Assembly (NCBI GenBank): GCA_900320545.1
Contig: ONSU01000020.1
Coordinates: 1 to 40,217 of the forward strand
Direction of reading: 5' to 3'
Source: an uncultured Bacteroidales bacterium
GTDB taxonomy: Bacteria; Bacteroidota; Bacteroidia; Bacteroidales; UBA932
Length of the DNA stretch: 40,217 nt
Shown one piece after another: positions 1 to 7,865 of the stretch; position 1 is the first letter of the stretch, and the number at the start of each line of letters is the position of its first letter. The position numbers and the translations under genes were made by a program. The notes under the pieces were generated by a model, which was not told the DNA's origin, made no database searches, and saw nothing but the letters and a program-made list of their open reading frames with translations.

Positions 1-1
1 A

Positions 2-769
2 CGGCTTATGGCGGATTTCGGAGACGTGACGGTGGTCGCGCCGAAACACCACCAGAGCGCGATGAGTATGGCTGTTTCGCTGGGTGTGAGGCGGCTGGCC
101 TACAAGGACCTGCCGCAACTCGGGCCTGGGAACTGGCATTATCTGGACGCCACACCGGCTTCCTGCGTCAAATTCGGCCTCGAATATTTCTACGAGCACC
201 GCAATCCCGACCTCGTCATCACCGGCATCAACCACGGCACCAACGCGGCCACGGCGGCCAACTATTCCGCCACCCTCGGCGCGGCGGAGGAAGGCGCGCT
301 CAACGGCTGCAAATCCATCGGCGTGTCGCTCTGCAACTTCCGCCCCGATGCGGATTTCACCGTGGTGGAGCATTTCCTCCCCGGGATTCTCCGCGACCTG
401 CTGGCCAACTGGCCCGAGGGGCATTACGGCCTCTTCTACAACATCAATTTCCCCGACATTCCGCCGGAGGAGGTCAAGGGCGTCAAATACACCCGCCAGG
501 GAAGGGGACACTGGGTCCGCGAATTCCAGGAGTGGGATATAAACCGGCTCTCCAAATACGAGGCGTCGGGCTTCAACCGCGCCGGGGTTGCCGGTGAGAA
601 TGCCCTGGATCCCGGTGAGCGCGCCTATATGATGATCGGCGATTTCGTGGATGACGATCCGGGCGCGCCGGATGCCGACCACGTGCAGAACGAGGCGGGC
701 TGGATTACCATCACCCCCTGCACGCTGGATCATACGGATTACGCGGAACTGGAGCGGCTTACCCGATGA
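2..769 (+). CDS. surE: 5'/3'-nucleotidase SurE, 5' end cut by window edge
   Basis: SurE is a metal-dependent phosphatase that dephosphorylates nucleoside monophosphates, mostly in stationary-phase or stress metabolism. The reading frame is already open at base 2, and the first visible residues lead into VVAP, so the N-terminal metal-binding NDDG segment lies outside the window. Visible family marks are the ITGINHGTN motif followed by YSATLGAAEEGAL, which forms part of the metal and substrate site, and a following SIGVSL strand. The C-terminal TDYAEL segment is also typical of the family. Its stop codon overlaps the lpxB start (ATGA), which suggests translational coupling of the two genes. The ATG at 8 is an internal methionine, not the start. 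Confidence 0.93.
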   Translation, partial: RLMADFGDVTVVAPKHHQSAMSMAVSLGVRRLAYKDLPQLGPGNWHYLDATPASCVKFGLEYFYEHRNPDLVITGINHGTNAATAANYSATLGAAEEGALNGCKSIGVSLCNFRPDADFTVVEHFLPGILRDLLANWPEGHYGLFYNINFPDIPPEEVKGVKYTRQGRGHWVREFQEWDINRLSKYEASGFNRAGVAGENALDPGERAYMMIGDFVDDDPGAPDADHVQNEAGWITITPCTLDHTDYAELERLTR

Positions 770-1914
770 AATTCTACCTCATAGCGGGCGAGGCGTCGGG
801 CGACCTGCACGGGTCCAACCTGATGCGGGGGCTCTTCGCCGAAGATCCCGCCGCGCAGATGCGCTACTGGGGCGGACCGCTGATGGATGCCGTCTGCCGC
901 TCGGCGACCGGGGAGTCGGGCCTTGTGCACGACTATTCGGAAGGGGCGGTGATGGGCTTTTTCGAACTTCTGCCCAAACTTCGCCGGATCCTGGGGAATC
1001 TCCGTTCCTGCAAGGAGGATATCCTTGCGTGGAAGCCGGATGTCGTGATCCTGATCGATTATCCCGGTTTCAATTTCCGCATCGCGGAATTCGCGCATAA
1101 GCACGGCATCAAGGTGTTCTACTACATCGCACCCAAGGTATGGGCCTCACGGGAGCGTCGCATAAAAAAGCTGAAGGCGTATGTCGACCGGCTCTTCATC
1201 GTATTCCCGTTCGAGAAAGAATATTTCGACAGGAAGGGCGTATCCTATATCTATAAGGGCAATCCGCTGATCGATGCGGTGGACGGGGCGGTCCTGGAGC
1301 CGCGGACCTCGCTGCTCTCGTCGCTCGGCTGGCAGGACGGCCCCTATGTGGCCCTGCTGGCCGGATCCCGTGCCTCGGAGGTGTCGTCGATGATGAAGGT
1401 GCTGGTGGAGTTCGCCGACCGTCTCCGCTCCGTTCCCGGCTATGAGGGATACCGGTTTATCGTCGCCGGCGCTCCGCGCCGCTCAGAGGCGGATTATGCG
1501 CCTTACATCGGCGGAAGGGACTACATCCGCGTGGTTTTCGGCAAGACTTACTCCATCCTTTCCAGCGCCGAGGCGGCGGTCATCAATTCCGGCACGGCGT
1601 CGCTGGAGGCGGTCCTTCTCGGAACGCCCCAGGTGGTGGGGTATGTCTCCTCGCCGCTGACATTCCCGCTGATCCTGGCGGTGGTTCGCGTCAGGCATAT
1701 CAGTCTCGGCAATCTGATTGTCGGCCGCACGGTGTTCCGCGAACTGATCCAGGATAATTATACCCCCGAGAATGTGCTGGCGGAAGTCCGCCATATCCTG
1801 GAGGACAAGGGTTATCGCGAACGGATGCTTGCGGGGTATGAGGAAATCCGCACGCTGCTCGGCGGCAAGGGCGCCTCGGCGGCCACCGCCCGGGCGATGA
1901 TTGAGAATCTATGA
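766..1914 (+). CDS. lpxB: lipid-A-disaccharide synthase
   Basis: LpxB is a GT19 glycosyltransferase that joins UDP-2,3-diacylglucosamine to lipid X, giving the disaccharide of lipid A at the cytoplasmic face of the inner membrane. The 382-residue length is normal. Visible marks are the N-terminal IAGEASGDLHG motif, the PDVVILIDYPGFNFR segment, YYIAPKVWAS, LLAGSRASEV, and the C-terminal NSGTASLEAVLLGTPQVVGY donor-binding region. It overlaps surE by four bases at its 5' end, and its stop overlaps the start of the next gene by four bases, so the three genes are probably one transcript. Presence of lpxB shows a Gram-negative, lipid-A-making organism. Confidence 0.97.
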   Translation: MKFYLIAGEASGDLHGSNLMRGLFAEDPAAQMRYWGGPLMDAVCRSATGESGLVHDYSEGAVMGFFELLPKLRRILGNLRSCKEDILAWKPDVVILIDYPGFNFRIAEFAHKHGIKVFYYIAPKVWASRERRIKKLKAYVDRLFIVFPFEKEYFDRKGVSYIYKGNPLIDAVDGAVLEPRTSLLSSLGWQDGPYVALLAGSRASEVSSMMKVLVEFADRLRSVPGYEGYRFIVAGAPRRSEADYAPYIGGRDYIRVVFGKTYSILSSAEAAVINSGTASLEAVLLGTPQVVGYVSSPLTFPLILAVVRVRHISLGNLIVGRTVFRELIQDNYTPENVLAEVRHILEDKGYRERMLAGYEEIRTLLGGKGASAATARAMIENL

Positions 1915-3446
1915 GTGTAACGCCCGAAATATCAGGTACTTCCCGGCGCATCGCCCGCAATACGGTGGTGCTCTATGTCCGGATGTTCGTCCTGATGCTT
2001 GTCGGGTTCTATACCTCCCGGGTCGTATTGCGCGACCTCGGCGTCGACAATTACGGCATCTATGGCGTAGTGGGCGAGGCGGTGGCGCTTTTCTCGATCC
2101 TGACGACCTCGCTGTCCTCCGCCATCAGCCGGTATCTGACCTACGAACTGGGACGCGGAGACCGGGAGCGGCTGCGCCTTGTATTCTCCACTTCGGTCAG
2201 CGTCCTCCTGCTGTTCTCGGTCGGCATCATCCTGCTAGCCGAGCCGCTCTGCCTGTGGTTTATCCAGCGGAAGATGGAAATTCCGCCGGACCGCCTCCAG
2301 GCCGCGTTCTGGGTCCTTCAGTTCTCCATCGCCTCCTTTGTGGTGCAACTGGTGAGCGTCCCGTATAATGCGCTCGTGGTGGCGCACGAGCACCTCGGGG
2401 CTTACGCCTGGATCAGCATATTCGAAGGCGTGGGCAAGCTGGGGCTGGCGCTTCTGATCGCTTCCGCACCCTTTGACCGGCTCATCTTCTTTGCGGGCGG
2501 AATGCTGCTGCTTACGCTCCTGGTGCGGTTGCTGTACGGGGTGTATTGCCGCGTGCGTTTTGCCGAGGAAAGCCGCTATCGGCTGATCCTGGACCGGCCG
2601 CTCTTCCGGGAAATGTTCTCTTTCGCCGGGTGGAGCATGTTCGGGAGCGGGGCCTCCATCCTGCGGGACTACGGCGCCAATCTGCTCCTTAATCTGTTCT
2701 TCGGCCTGGCGGTGAACGCGGCCCGGACACTGTCGATGCAGGTCGCCGGCTATGTCCGCAAATTTGTCACGAGTTTTATCACGGCCATCAATCCGCAGAT
2801 CACCAAGTCGTATGCCTCCGGCGACCGCGACTATATGATGACGCTGACTTTCCGGGGTTCCCGGCTGGCCTTCCAGCTGCTTCTGCTGCTCTCTTATCCG
2901 ATTCTTTTCAATACGCCTTTCCTGCTGGACCTCTGGCTGAAGGACGTGCCGCAGCATACGGTCGTGTTTGTGCAGCTCGTGGTGATTCTGTCGCTGGTTG
3001 AGGCGGTTTCGTATACGCTTTCCACGGCGGCCGCGGCGACGGGCCGGATCCGCACCTATCAGCTTGTCATCGGCGGTCTGCAGCTGCTGAATCTGCCCCT
3101 GGACTATCTCCTGCTGCGGCTCGGATGCGGGCCTTCCGTCGTGTTTACGGTGGCCATCGCCCTGGGGCTTGCTTGCCTTGTGGCGCGGCTGTTCCTGCTC
3201 CGGTCGATGGTGGGGCTCCGTATCGGCGCATTCTGCCGGGAGGTGCTGCTGCGGGACCTGCTGGTGGCCGTCGCGGGTGCCGTGCTGCCTTTGCCGATCT
3301 TTCTTTTCGCTCCGTCCGGCACGTGGCTGTGGACGGTTCTTTCCTGTGGATTCTCCGTTCTTGGAGTCTCCGCTGCTATCTATGCCTTCGGACTTACCTC
3401 CGGCGAACGCGCCTATGTGCGCAGCCGGCTGACCCGCTCAGCATAA
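1911..3446 (+). CDS. Wzx-like polysaccharide flippase (MATE/MOP superfamily)
   Basis: A 511-residue integral membrane protein of the polysaccharide-export branch of the MOP superfamily. The N-terminus carries RRIARNTVVLYVRMFVLML and YTSRVVLRDLGVDNYGIYG, typical of O-antigen or teichuronic-acid flippases, followed by many hydrophobic stretches consistent with 12-14 membrane helices. Such proteins move undecaprenyl-linked oligosaccharides across the inner membrane. It starts within the lpxB stop (ATGA overlap), which fits a role in surface-glycan assembly beside lipid A synthesis. It runs convergent to the next gene with only six bases between the stops and no clear terminator. The substrate cannot be told from the sequence. 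Confidence 0.88.
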   Translation: MSVTPEISGTSRRIARNTVVLYVRMFVLMLVGFYTSRVVLRDLGVDNYGIYGVVGEAVALFSILTTSLSSAISRYLTYELGRGDRERLRLVFSTSVSVLLLFSVGIILLAEPLCLWFIQRKMEIPPDRLQAAFWVLQFSIASFVVQLVSVPYNALVVAHEHLGAYAWISIFEGVGKLGLALLIASAPFDRLIFFAGGMLLLTLLVRLLYGVYCRVRFAEESRYRLILDRPLFREMFSFAGWSMFGSGASILRDYGANLLLNLFFGLAVNAARTLSMQVAGYVRKFVTSFITAINPQITKSYASGDRDYMMTLTFRGSRLAFQLLLLLSYPILFNTPFLLDLWLKDVPQHTVVFVQLVVILSLVEAVSYTLSTAAAATGRIRTYQLVIGGLQLLNLPLDYLLLRLGCGPSVVFTVAIALGLACLVARLFLLRSMVGLRIGAFCREVLLRDLLVAVAGAVLPLPIFLFAPSGTWLWTVLSCGFSVLGVSAAIYAFGLTSGERAYVRSRLTRSA

Positions 3447-3452
3447 CGTGTT

Positions 3453-4514
3453 TTAGTGGCGCCGAAGGAGGATGTGCGCCCAGTGGTGGAGAGTGCGGTA
3501 GAGCGGGGTGCCGCGGAGGATTTCGCCGCGCATCGTACGGCGGATGGCCCGGGCGAAGCCGAGACGGGGGAGTTCTTGTAGGAATGTTTCCCGGAGCGGA
3601 TGGCGTTGCGTCGGCTCCAGAATGGAGGGACGGTAGGCAAGGCGTTCATCCAGGGGGCGTCCGACGCTCCGGAAAGCGGGATTCGCCTTGCAGAACGCTT
3701 CGTAGATCCGAATCCCTGAAGGGGTGTTGAGACTGATGTAGGATACATTGTGGCCTTCGGCCTTGAACCCGTCCGCGGCACCGAGTCCGATGAAGTCGCC
3801 GAGGGTGATGTCGCCGATCCTTTCGGGGGAGGCGAAGGGGCATTGATAGCAGCCCTCCATCAGCGTGACGCCGCGAAGCATCGCCAGGAGATAGGGCTGC
3901 CTGCGGGCCTCCACGCTGTAGAGGCAATCATCTCCGTTCCAGATGCTCAGATGGAAGTCGTGCCCGTCGTTGCCGCGGAAGCGGACGTCGGTATAGGGCC
4001 GCCCGCCGATAAGATGCCGGATTTCGGCATCCAGATATTCTTTCGGCGGCGTCCCATGGCACAGCAGGTCCACGCACAGCAGACTCCCTTCCGTCCTGTC
4101 GTCTGCACCTTCCGTCATTCCGTTTGACTCTCCCGTCATTCCGGATTTGTTCCGGAATCTCTCCCAGCGGCTCCTTACTCCCGCCACCTGGCAGGGCGTC
4201 CCTACAAAAAGAACGTCTTTCCCGGCCTGGAGATCCGCTAGAAGCGCCTCGTATAATTCCGCCGGGAATGTGCCCCGTACATAGCGGGAACCCTTGGTGG
4301 TCTCCAATTCCCGGAGGGTGGTGGCCCGGATGACGCGGACGTCGGCGTCGGCCGTGAAAGCCGTGGCGTAAACCACGCCGCCGAGCGCTTCGATATAATA
4401 TTTCCCGAGCAGCCAGGCCGTTCCGCCGGAAGCGCATTTCCGGCTTTCCGGCAGGTTGGTGTTCCATCCCGCGAATACTTGCAGGGCCGTATGTCGGTTT
4501 GCTTTCACTGTCAT
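3453..4514 (-). CDS. Coenzyme F420 hydrogenase/dehydrogenase beta-subunit-like protein, short form with repeat insertion
   Basis: The 353-residue protein matches the FrhB-like family often paired with polysaccharide pyruvyl transferases. Marks are CASGGTAWLLGKYY near the N-terminus, VGTPCQVAG, LLCHGTPP, VRFRGNDG, and GCYQCPFASPERIGDITLGDF, whose cysteines fit the family's Fe-S and flavin site. Most such proteins begin with a two-cluster ferredoxin domain. That is absent here, because an in-frame TGA lies directly before the ATG. Between CQVAG and VDLLCHG there are about 21 extra residues, including heptads GMTGESN and GMTEGAD, encoded by a palindromic/tandem DNA repeat at 4093-4159. The physiological reaction in glycan synthesis is not known to me. 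It probably shares a transcript with the pyruvyl transferase upstream. Confidence 0.85.
   Translation of the reverse strand: MTVKANRHTALQVFAGWNTNLPESRKCASGGTAWLLGKYYIEALGGVVYATAFTADADVRVIRATTLRELETTKGSRYVRGTFPAELYEALLADLQAGKDVLFVGTPCQVAGVRSRWERFRNKSGMTGESNGMTEGADDRTEGSLLCVDLLCHGTPPKEYLDAEIRHLIGGRPYTDVRFRGNDGHDFHLSIWNGDDCLYSVEARRQPYLLAMLRGVTLMEGCYQCPFASPERIGDITLGDFIGLGAADGFKAEGHNVSYISLNTPSGIRIYEAFCKANPAFRSVGRPLDERLAYRPSILEPTQRHPLRETFLQELPRLGFARAIRRTMRGEILRGTPLYRTLHHWAHILLRRH
4093..4159 (-). repeat. GGAATGACGG-type element inside the F420-beta-like gene
   Basis: On the plus strand three units begin with GTCCTGTC (4093), GTCATTCC (4114) and GTCATTCC (4135), exactly 21 bp apart. The last ends in a palindrome CCGGA-TTTGT-TCCGG (4141-4155), a diverged copy of the hairpin at 6631. 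In protein this yields two heptads, GMTGESN and GMTEGAD, then DRTEGS. Confidence 0.78.
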
Positions 4515-5609
4515 TCAGTCTGCGAGGGCTTTTTCCAGATAAGCGGCGCTCTCTTTCCGAAGGATTTCCAGTCTTGCCCTTACAGGGGCGTAATCGATCG
4601 GCGCGGGCATTTCTCCCTGCCAGGTCCTGTCGTCGATTCCGAGCCGGTCCAGCAGGTCCTTCAGGCGGATGTTCTGCGAGGCGATATCACTGTCGGAGAA
4701 GCGTTTAAGGTTGATGAATTGACGTTCAAGAGCAATTGCGAGCGCCGTTCCGTGGAAGGAATCCGTGACGACGAGGGACGCGCCGCGCACGAGCGCGACG
4801 AACTCACGAAGCCCGGCGTCCGGAACGATGGTCGCGCCGGGGAGGGTGAAATCCGGATTCTCGCCGGAGGGAATGATGACGGCTTTCCTCCTGTCATCCC
4901 GAGGCAGAGAATAGGCCGAAGGGATCTTCTTTAAGATGTAATACAGTACATACCCTTCCGGAATTGCGGGCATCTGTCGGGCGGAGCCGGAGAAACTTTC
5001 CCAAAATTCCCGGTCCTGCAGGAGAACGGGATCCAGCACCGTGGCGATATCATCCCGTCCGGTCACCTCCGCAATACTTGAAGCGCCGCTTTGCTCACGC
5101 AGGCTTATATATTGGAAATCAGAGAGGTATTCTTTGACTTTTTCCTTGTATTCGTCCGGGATTTCCGCCGTGCCGATACTGGTGGCGTAGGAGATTTTCT
5201 TCTTGCCGGCGGCGAATTCCAGAAACTCGAATCCGCGGAAATGGTCGCGGCAGTTCCAGAGCTGGTCGCTGCCGGCGACGAAGAGATCCGTGCTCTCCAG
5301 AAGTCGGTGGACGTCGCCGGGCGTGTAGATGTCGGCGATCTGCATTTCCCTGCGGCAGAAGGAACGGATGCGGCGCGTCTTGGCGGGGAACCGGTCGCGG
5401 CCGTACTTCCAGAAGCGGCGGATCCCGTGGGCGTAGAAGAAGTTATCCTTGATGTTTTTGAGATTGAACGGCTCTTTGAATCTTCTGATAATCTTTACAT
5501 TGCAATCTCTTTCCTCAAGTGCTTTATAAAGTGCGTACGCCTGCAGGTTCGTGCCGTAGTTCGGAGTCCCGAACCACGTGACGAGCCCGATATTTTTCTT
5601 TGCGGCCAT
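4515..5609 (-). CDS. polysaccharide pyruvyl transferase family protein
   Basis: Members of this family (CsaB/WcaK-like) transfer pyruvyl ketals from phosphoenolpyruvate to sugars of surface polysaccharides. The N-terminus has IGLVTWFGTPNYGTNLQAYALYKAL, and later come DLFVAGSDQLWN, ISYATSIG, ISLREQSG and VVTDSFHGTALAIALERQF, the family's conserved C-terminal motif. I place the start at 5609 (MAAKKN) rather than the open ATG at 5630, because a promoter -7 element overlaps the latter region (5618-5625). The protein is then 364 residues. Its TGA stop is followed at once and in the same frame by the ATG of the F420-beta-like gene. A piece encoding IPSAYSLPRDDRRK near 4884-4925 looks like a second repeat family inside the gene. 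Confidence 0.9.
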   Translation of the reverse strand: MAAKKNIGLVTWFGTPNYGTNLQAYALYKALEERDCNVKIIRRFKEPFNLKNIKDNFFYAHGIRRFWKYGRDRFPAKTRRIRSFCRREMQIADIYTPGDVHRLLESTDLFVAGSDQLWNCRDHFRGFEFLEFAAGKKKISYATSIGTAEIPDEYKEKVKEYLSDFQYISLREQSGASSIAEVTGRDDIATVLDPVLLQDREFWESFSGSARQMPAIPEGYVLYYILKKIPSAYSLPRDDRRKAVIIPSGENPDFTLPGATIVPDAGLREFVALVRGASLVVTDSFHGTALAIALERQFINLKRFSDSDIASQNIRLKDLLDRLGIDDRTWQGEMPAPIDYAPVRARLEILRKESAAYLEKALAD

Positions 5610-5617
5610 TATAAATG

Positions 5618-5648
5618 CAAAAGTAACCAACTTCCGGAAGATTTACAA
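5618..5648 (-). promoter_or_regulatory. promoter of the pyruvyl transferase gene
   Basis: On the minus strand TTG (5646-5648), a 20-nt spacer and TACTTTTG (5618-5625) fit the Bacteroidetes consensus TTG-N19/20-TAnnTTTG. Transcription would begin only a few bases before the ATG at 5609, giving a very short leader. It is back-to-back with the promoter of the glycosyltransferase. Confidence 0.65.
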
Positions 5649-5656
5649 GAAGGGGA

Positions 5657-5687
5657 TTGCTTGAAAAAAGATTTTTGGTTAACTTTG
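5657..5687 (+). promoter_or_regulatory. promoter of the family 2 glycosyltransferase gene
   Basis: TTG (5657-5659), a 20-nt spacer and TAACTTTG (5680-5687) match the Bacteroidetes consensus. The ATG at 5695 follows by seven bases, so the transcript would be leaderless or nearly so. It overlaps no gene and diverges from the promoter at 5618-5648. Confidence 0.7.
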
Positions 5688-5694
5688 GACTGCC

Positions 5695-6522
5695 ATGCGA
5701 ATCCTTGCCGTCACAGTAGTTTATGAGCCCGATCCGGACCTTCTGCTCCGGAGCATCGCCTCGTATCTGGACGATGTCGAGAAAGTGCTGGTCTGGCGCA
5801 ATTCTCCGCTGCCGGAGGGGCTGGAAAGTGCCCTGACGGCCCTGGGTGACAAAATCGCTTTGTGCGGCGACCGGACCAATGCGGGCATCTCCGTGGCCCT
5901 CAATGCGGCCTGGAGGATAGCGACGGAGTCCGGTGCCGATGCGTTATTGACGATGGATCAGGACAGTATATGGATTCACTTCAAGGAGTTTCTTGATACC
6001 GTGACGGGTCCTGACGCCCCGGAGGGGTTCTATGCCCCTCAAGTCAACGGCACGGGGAAAGAAGGGGAGCCGCGTTTTCTTCCTTTTGACACGGCTTTCA
6101 CCTCCGGGATGCTGATTCCGATTCCGGTGATCGACAGGGTGGGAGGATGGTGCGAGGATTTCCTCGTGGACGGTGTGGACAATGAGTTCTGCCTGCACGC
6201 CGGATCGCTCGGAATCCAGGGATACCGGACGGCTGCCGGCCGGCTCGAACACGCGCTCGGAAAGATGGAATTCCGCACCCTTTTCGGACTCCGTTTCCGG
6301 ACTTATAATTACCCCCCGGAACGCCTCTTCGGAATCTATCGGAACAACCTCATCGCGATCCGAAAATACCCCTCGGTTTCGGGCCGGTTCCGCCGTAAAT
6401 TTTATCGGACCTGGTTCTGGAAACGACCCGTCCGGATGCTCCTCGGCGAACGGAATCTGAAGGAGAAATTCGCCGCCATCTGGCGCGGCATCCGAGCCGC
6501 CCGCTCGGCCGAAATCCGATAA
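5695..6522 (+). CDS. family 2 glycosyltransferase, rhamnosyltransferase-like
   Basis: A 275-residue GT-A glycosyltransferase, likely adding a sugar from a nucleotide-sugar donor to a lipid-linked surface glycan at the inner membrane. It begins with ILAVTVVYEPDPDLL, the usual first strand of GT2 enzymes. It carries NAGISVALNAAW and the metal-binding LTMDQDS at residues 85-91, where the rhamnosyltransferase subfamily has DQD. Later come FTSGMLIP and DFLVDGVDNEFC, fitting the acceptor-site region. The C-terminus holds NYPPERLFGIYRNNL, as in RfbN/WbbL-like proteins. Its own promoter directly precedes it. The sugar cannot be named from sequence alone. Confidence 0.88.
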   Translation: MRILAVTVVYEPDPDLLLRSIASYLDDVEKVLVWRNSPLPEGLESALTALGDKIALCGDRTNAGISVALNAAWRIATESGADALLTMDQDSIWIHFKEFLDTVTGPDAPEGFYAPQVNGTGKEGEPRFLPFDTAFTSGMLIPIPVIDRVGGWCEDFLVDGVDNEFCLHAGSLGIQGYRTAAGRLEHALGKMEFRTLFGLRFRTYNYPPERLFGIYRNNLIAIRKYPSVSGRFRRKFYRTWFWKRPVRMLLGERNLKEKFAAIWRGIRAARSAEIR

Positions 6523-6844
6523 AAGATCAGCGTCTAAAATTATCGTAAAACGATATTAACAAAAATGTTTCTACTCAAAACATCTTTGTTTCCTTTCCTT
6601 ATTTTCAATAAGATAGTATATTTTTGACGGATTCCCGGATCAAGTCCGGGAATGATGGAAAAACAAGCCCGGAATGACGAAAATTTACGCTCGGAATGAC
6701 GGGAAAACAGGCCCGGACTGACAGGAAAAAGAGGTCCGGATTGACGGAAAATCGGGGCGAAAACACTGAGAAAACAAGCTGGAAATTGACGCGATATCCC
6801 GCTCTCGAAAGGCGGACAAAACGGGTGTGGCGGGGCGTAAAAAA
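6523..6844. other. non-coding stretch between the glycosyltransferase and queE
   Basis: 322 bases without a credible gene. The first 100 are AT-rich and hold a small perfect hairpin, TATCGT (6541-6546) with ACGATA (6550-6555). The rest is an array of GGAATGACGG-type repeats described as a separate feature. The open frames here have no similarity I recognise and are built largely of the repeat. I see no clear terminator for either neighbour. Confidence 0.7.
6631..6750 (+). repeat. palindrome plus five tandem GGAATGACGG-type units
   Basis: A perfect 9-bp inverted repeat, ATTCCCGGA (6631-6639) and TCCGGGAAT (6645-6653), separated by TCAAG, opens the array. The core CGGAATGA then recurs in degenerate form at about 6647, 6670, 6692, 6714 and 6737, giving a spacing of 22-23 bases. 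The purine-rich filler between cores (GGAAAAACAAG, GGAAAACAG, GGAAAAAGAG) is also alike. Related elements lie inside coding genes at 4093-4159, 23980-24024 and 27797-27845. Confidence 0.85.
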
Positions 6845-7501
6845 TCAGGCGATGCCGAGGATTTTGTGGGTCTGGAGGGAGAGTCTCCAGCGGGGGTGGG
6901 AGAGGATGTAACGGAGGGTCGCGGAGACCGTGTCGACGGACTCGGAAGGACGGAAATCGCCGCCGTCGGCCGGGCAGATTTCACCCGGATCGCAGGGCTG
7001 GAGGAAGAAGTGGCGGGCCGGGAAAGACAGCCATTTTTCGGGGTCGTTGCCGCCGGTGTAGACGAGCTTCAGTTCATCGGCGTGGGGAAGGACAACGTCG
7101 GCGCGCGGGTGTCCGTCGCCTTTAGCGGGCCCGGAAAGACAAAAATCCTCCTTGGGGCTGATCGTGACCCAGTCTATGCCCGCCGGGATGGGGCGTGTGC
7201 CGTTGGTTTCCAGATGGATCGTGTAGTTTGCCTGATGCAGGGCTTCAATAAGGGGGGCGTCCAGTTGCAGGGCGGGCTCCCCGCCGGTGATGCAGATGCG
7301 GCGGGAGCCCGGAAGGGAGGGATGGGCGGCGTCGAGCGCTTCGATGATCTCCGGGGCTGTCATTTCTCGCGAAGCGGAGAAGTCCGTATCGCAGAACGGG
7401 CACCTGAGGTTGCAGCCGGCAAGGCGCAGGAATACCATCGGCGTGCCTGTCCAAAACCCCTCTCCCTGAAGGGAATAGAATATATCATTTACACGATACA
7501 T
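6845..7501 (-). CDS. queE: 7-carboxy-7-deazaguanine synthase
   Basis: QueE is a radical SAM enzyme that contracts 6-carboxytetrahydropterin to 7-carboxy-7-deazaguanine in the queuosine/preQ0 pathway. The 218-residue protein begins YRVNDIFYSLQGEGFWTGTPMVF, with the FeS/SAM motif AGCNLRCPFCDTDFS (Cys 30, 34, 37). It continues with ITGGEPALQLD and HLETNGTRPIP, both standard for QueE, and DWVTISPK. It is the last gene of the queC-queD-queE operon and starts seven bases after queD. A stretch around 7367-7392 gives FARND in another frame and might be repeat-derived, but the protein shows no obvious extra residues there. Confidence 0.96.
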   Translation of the reverse strand: MYRVNDIFYSLQGEGFWTGTPMVFLRLAGCNLRCPFCDTDFSASREMTAPEIIEALDAAHPSLPGSRRICITGGEPALQLDAPLIEALHQANYTIHLETNGTRPIPAGIDWVTISPKEDFCLSGPAKGDGHPRADVVLPHADELKLVYTGGNDPEKWLSFPARHFFLQPCDPGEICPADGGDFRPSESVDTVSATLRYILSHPRWRLSLQTHKILGIA

Positions 7502-7508
7502 TCAGATT

Positions 7509-7838
7509 CTACTTCTCGTAGGCGGCCATATTGTTTTCGGATTCCCAGACCTCGACGCGGTAGGCGTTGTCGACATTGTCGCATACCCAGCGGGCGATGT
7601 TCTCGGCCGTCGGATTGAAGGGAAGGACGTTGTTGAGATTCTTGTGGTCGAGGGCCTCTTCGATCTTCCGTTTGATCACGGTAAAGTCGGTGACCATCCC
7701 GTCAAAATTGAGCCGTTCGCTCTTGCAGTGGATTTTCAGGATAAAATTATGTCCGTGCGTTTCTTCACATTTGCTTTCGTAGGAGAGCATCAGGCTGTGT
7801 GCGGCCGATATTTCGAGTCTTTTAACAACGTAGTACAT
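7509..7838 (-). CDS. queD: 6-carboxy-5,6,7,8-tetrahydropterin synthase
   Basis: QueD converts 7,8-dihydroneopterin triphosphate to 6-carboxytetrahydropterin, the step before QueE. The 109-residue protein is normal in length for the short QueD form. It has the zinc-binding histidines in AAHSLML and THGHNF, the catalytic cysteine in KCEETHGHN, and the conserved VTDFTVIKRKIEEALDHKNLN block followed by PTAENIARW. A glutamate near the C-terminus (VEVWESENN) fits the pterin-binding residue. It sits 27 bases after queC and seven before queE, in one operon. Confidence 0.96.
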   Translation of the reverse strand: MYYVVKRLEISAAHSLMLSYESKCEETHGHNFILKIHCKSERLNFDGMVTDFTVIKRKIEEALDHKNLNNVLPFNPTAENIARWVCDNVDNAYRVEVWESENNMAAYEK

Positions 7839-7865
7839 AATGAGATATGGAAAATATTTAAAGTT

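Noticed and set aside
7367-7392. possible repeat insertion in queE (alternate frame reads FARND)
   Set aside because: The QueE protein has normal spacing after the CDTDFS motif, and the hairpin is imperfect, so I could not support an insertion.
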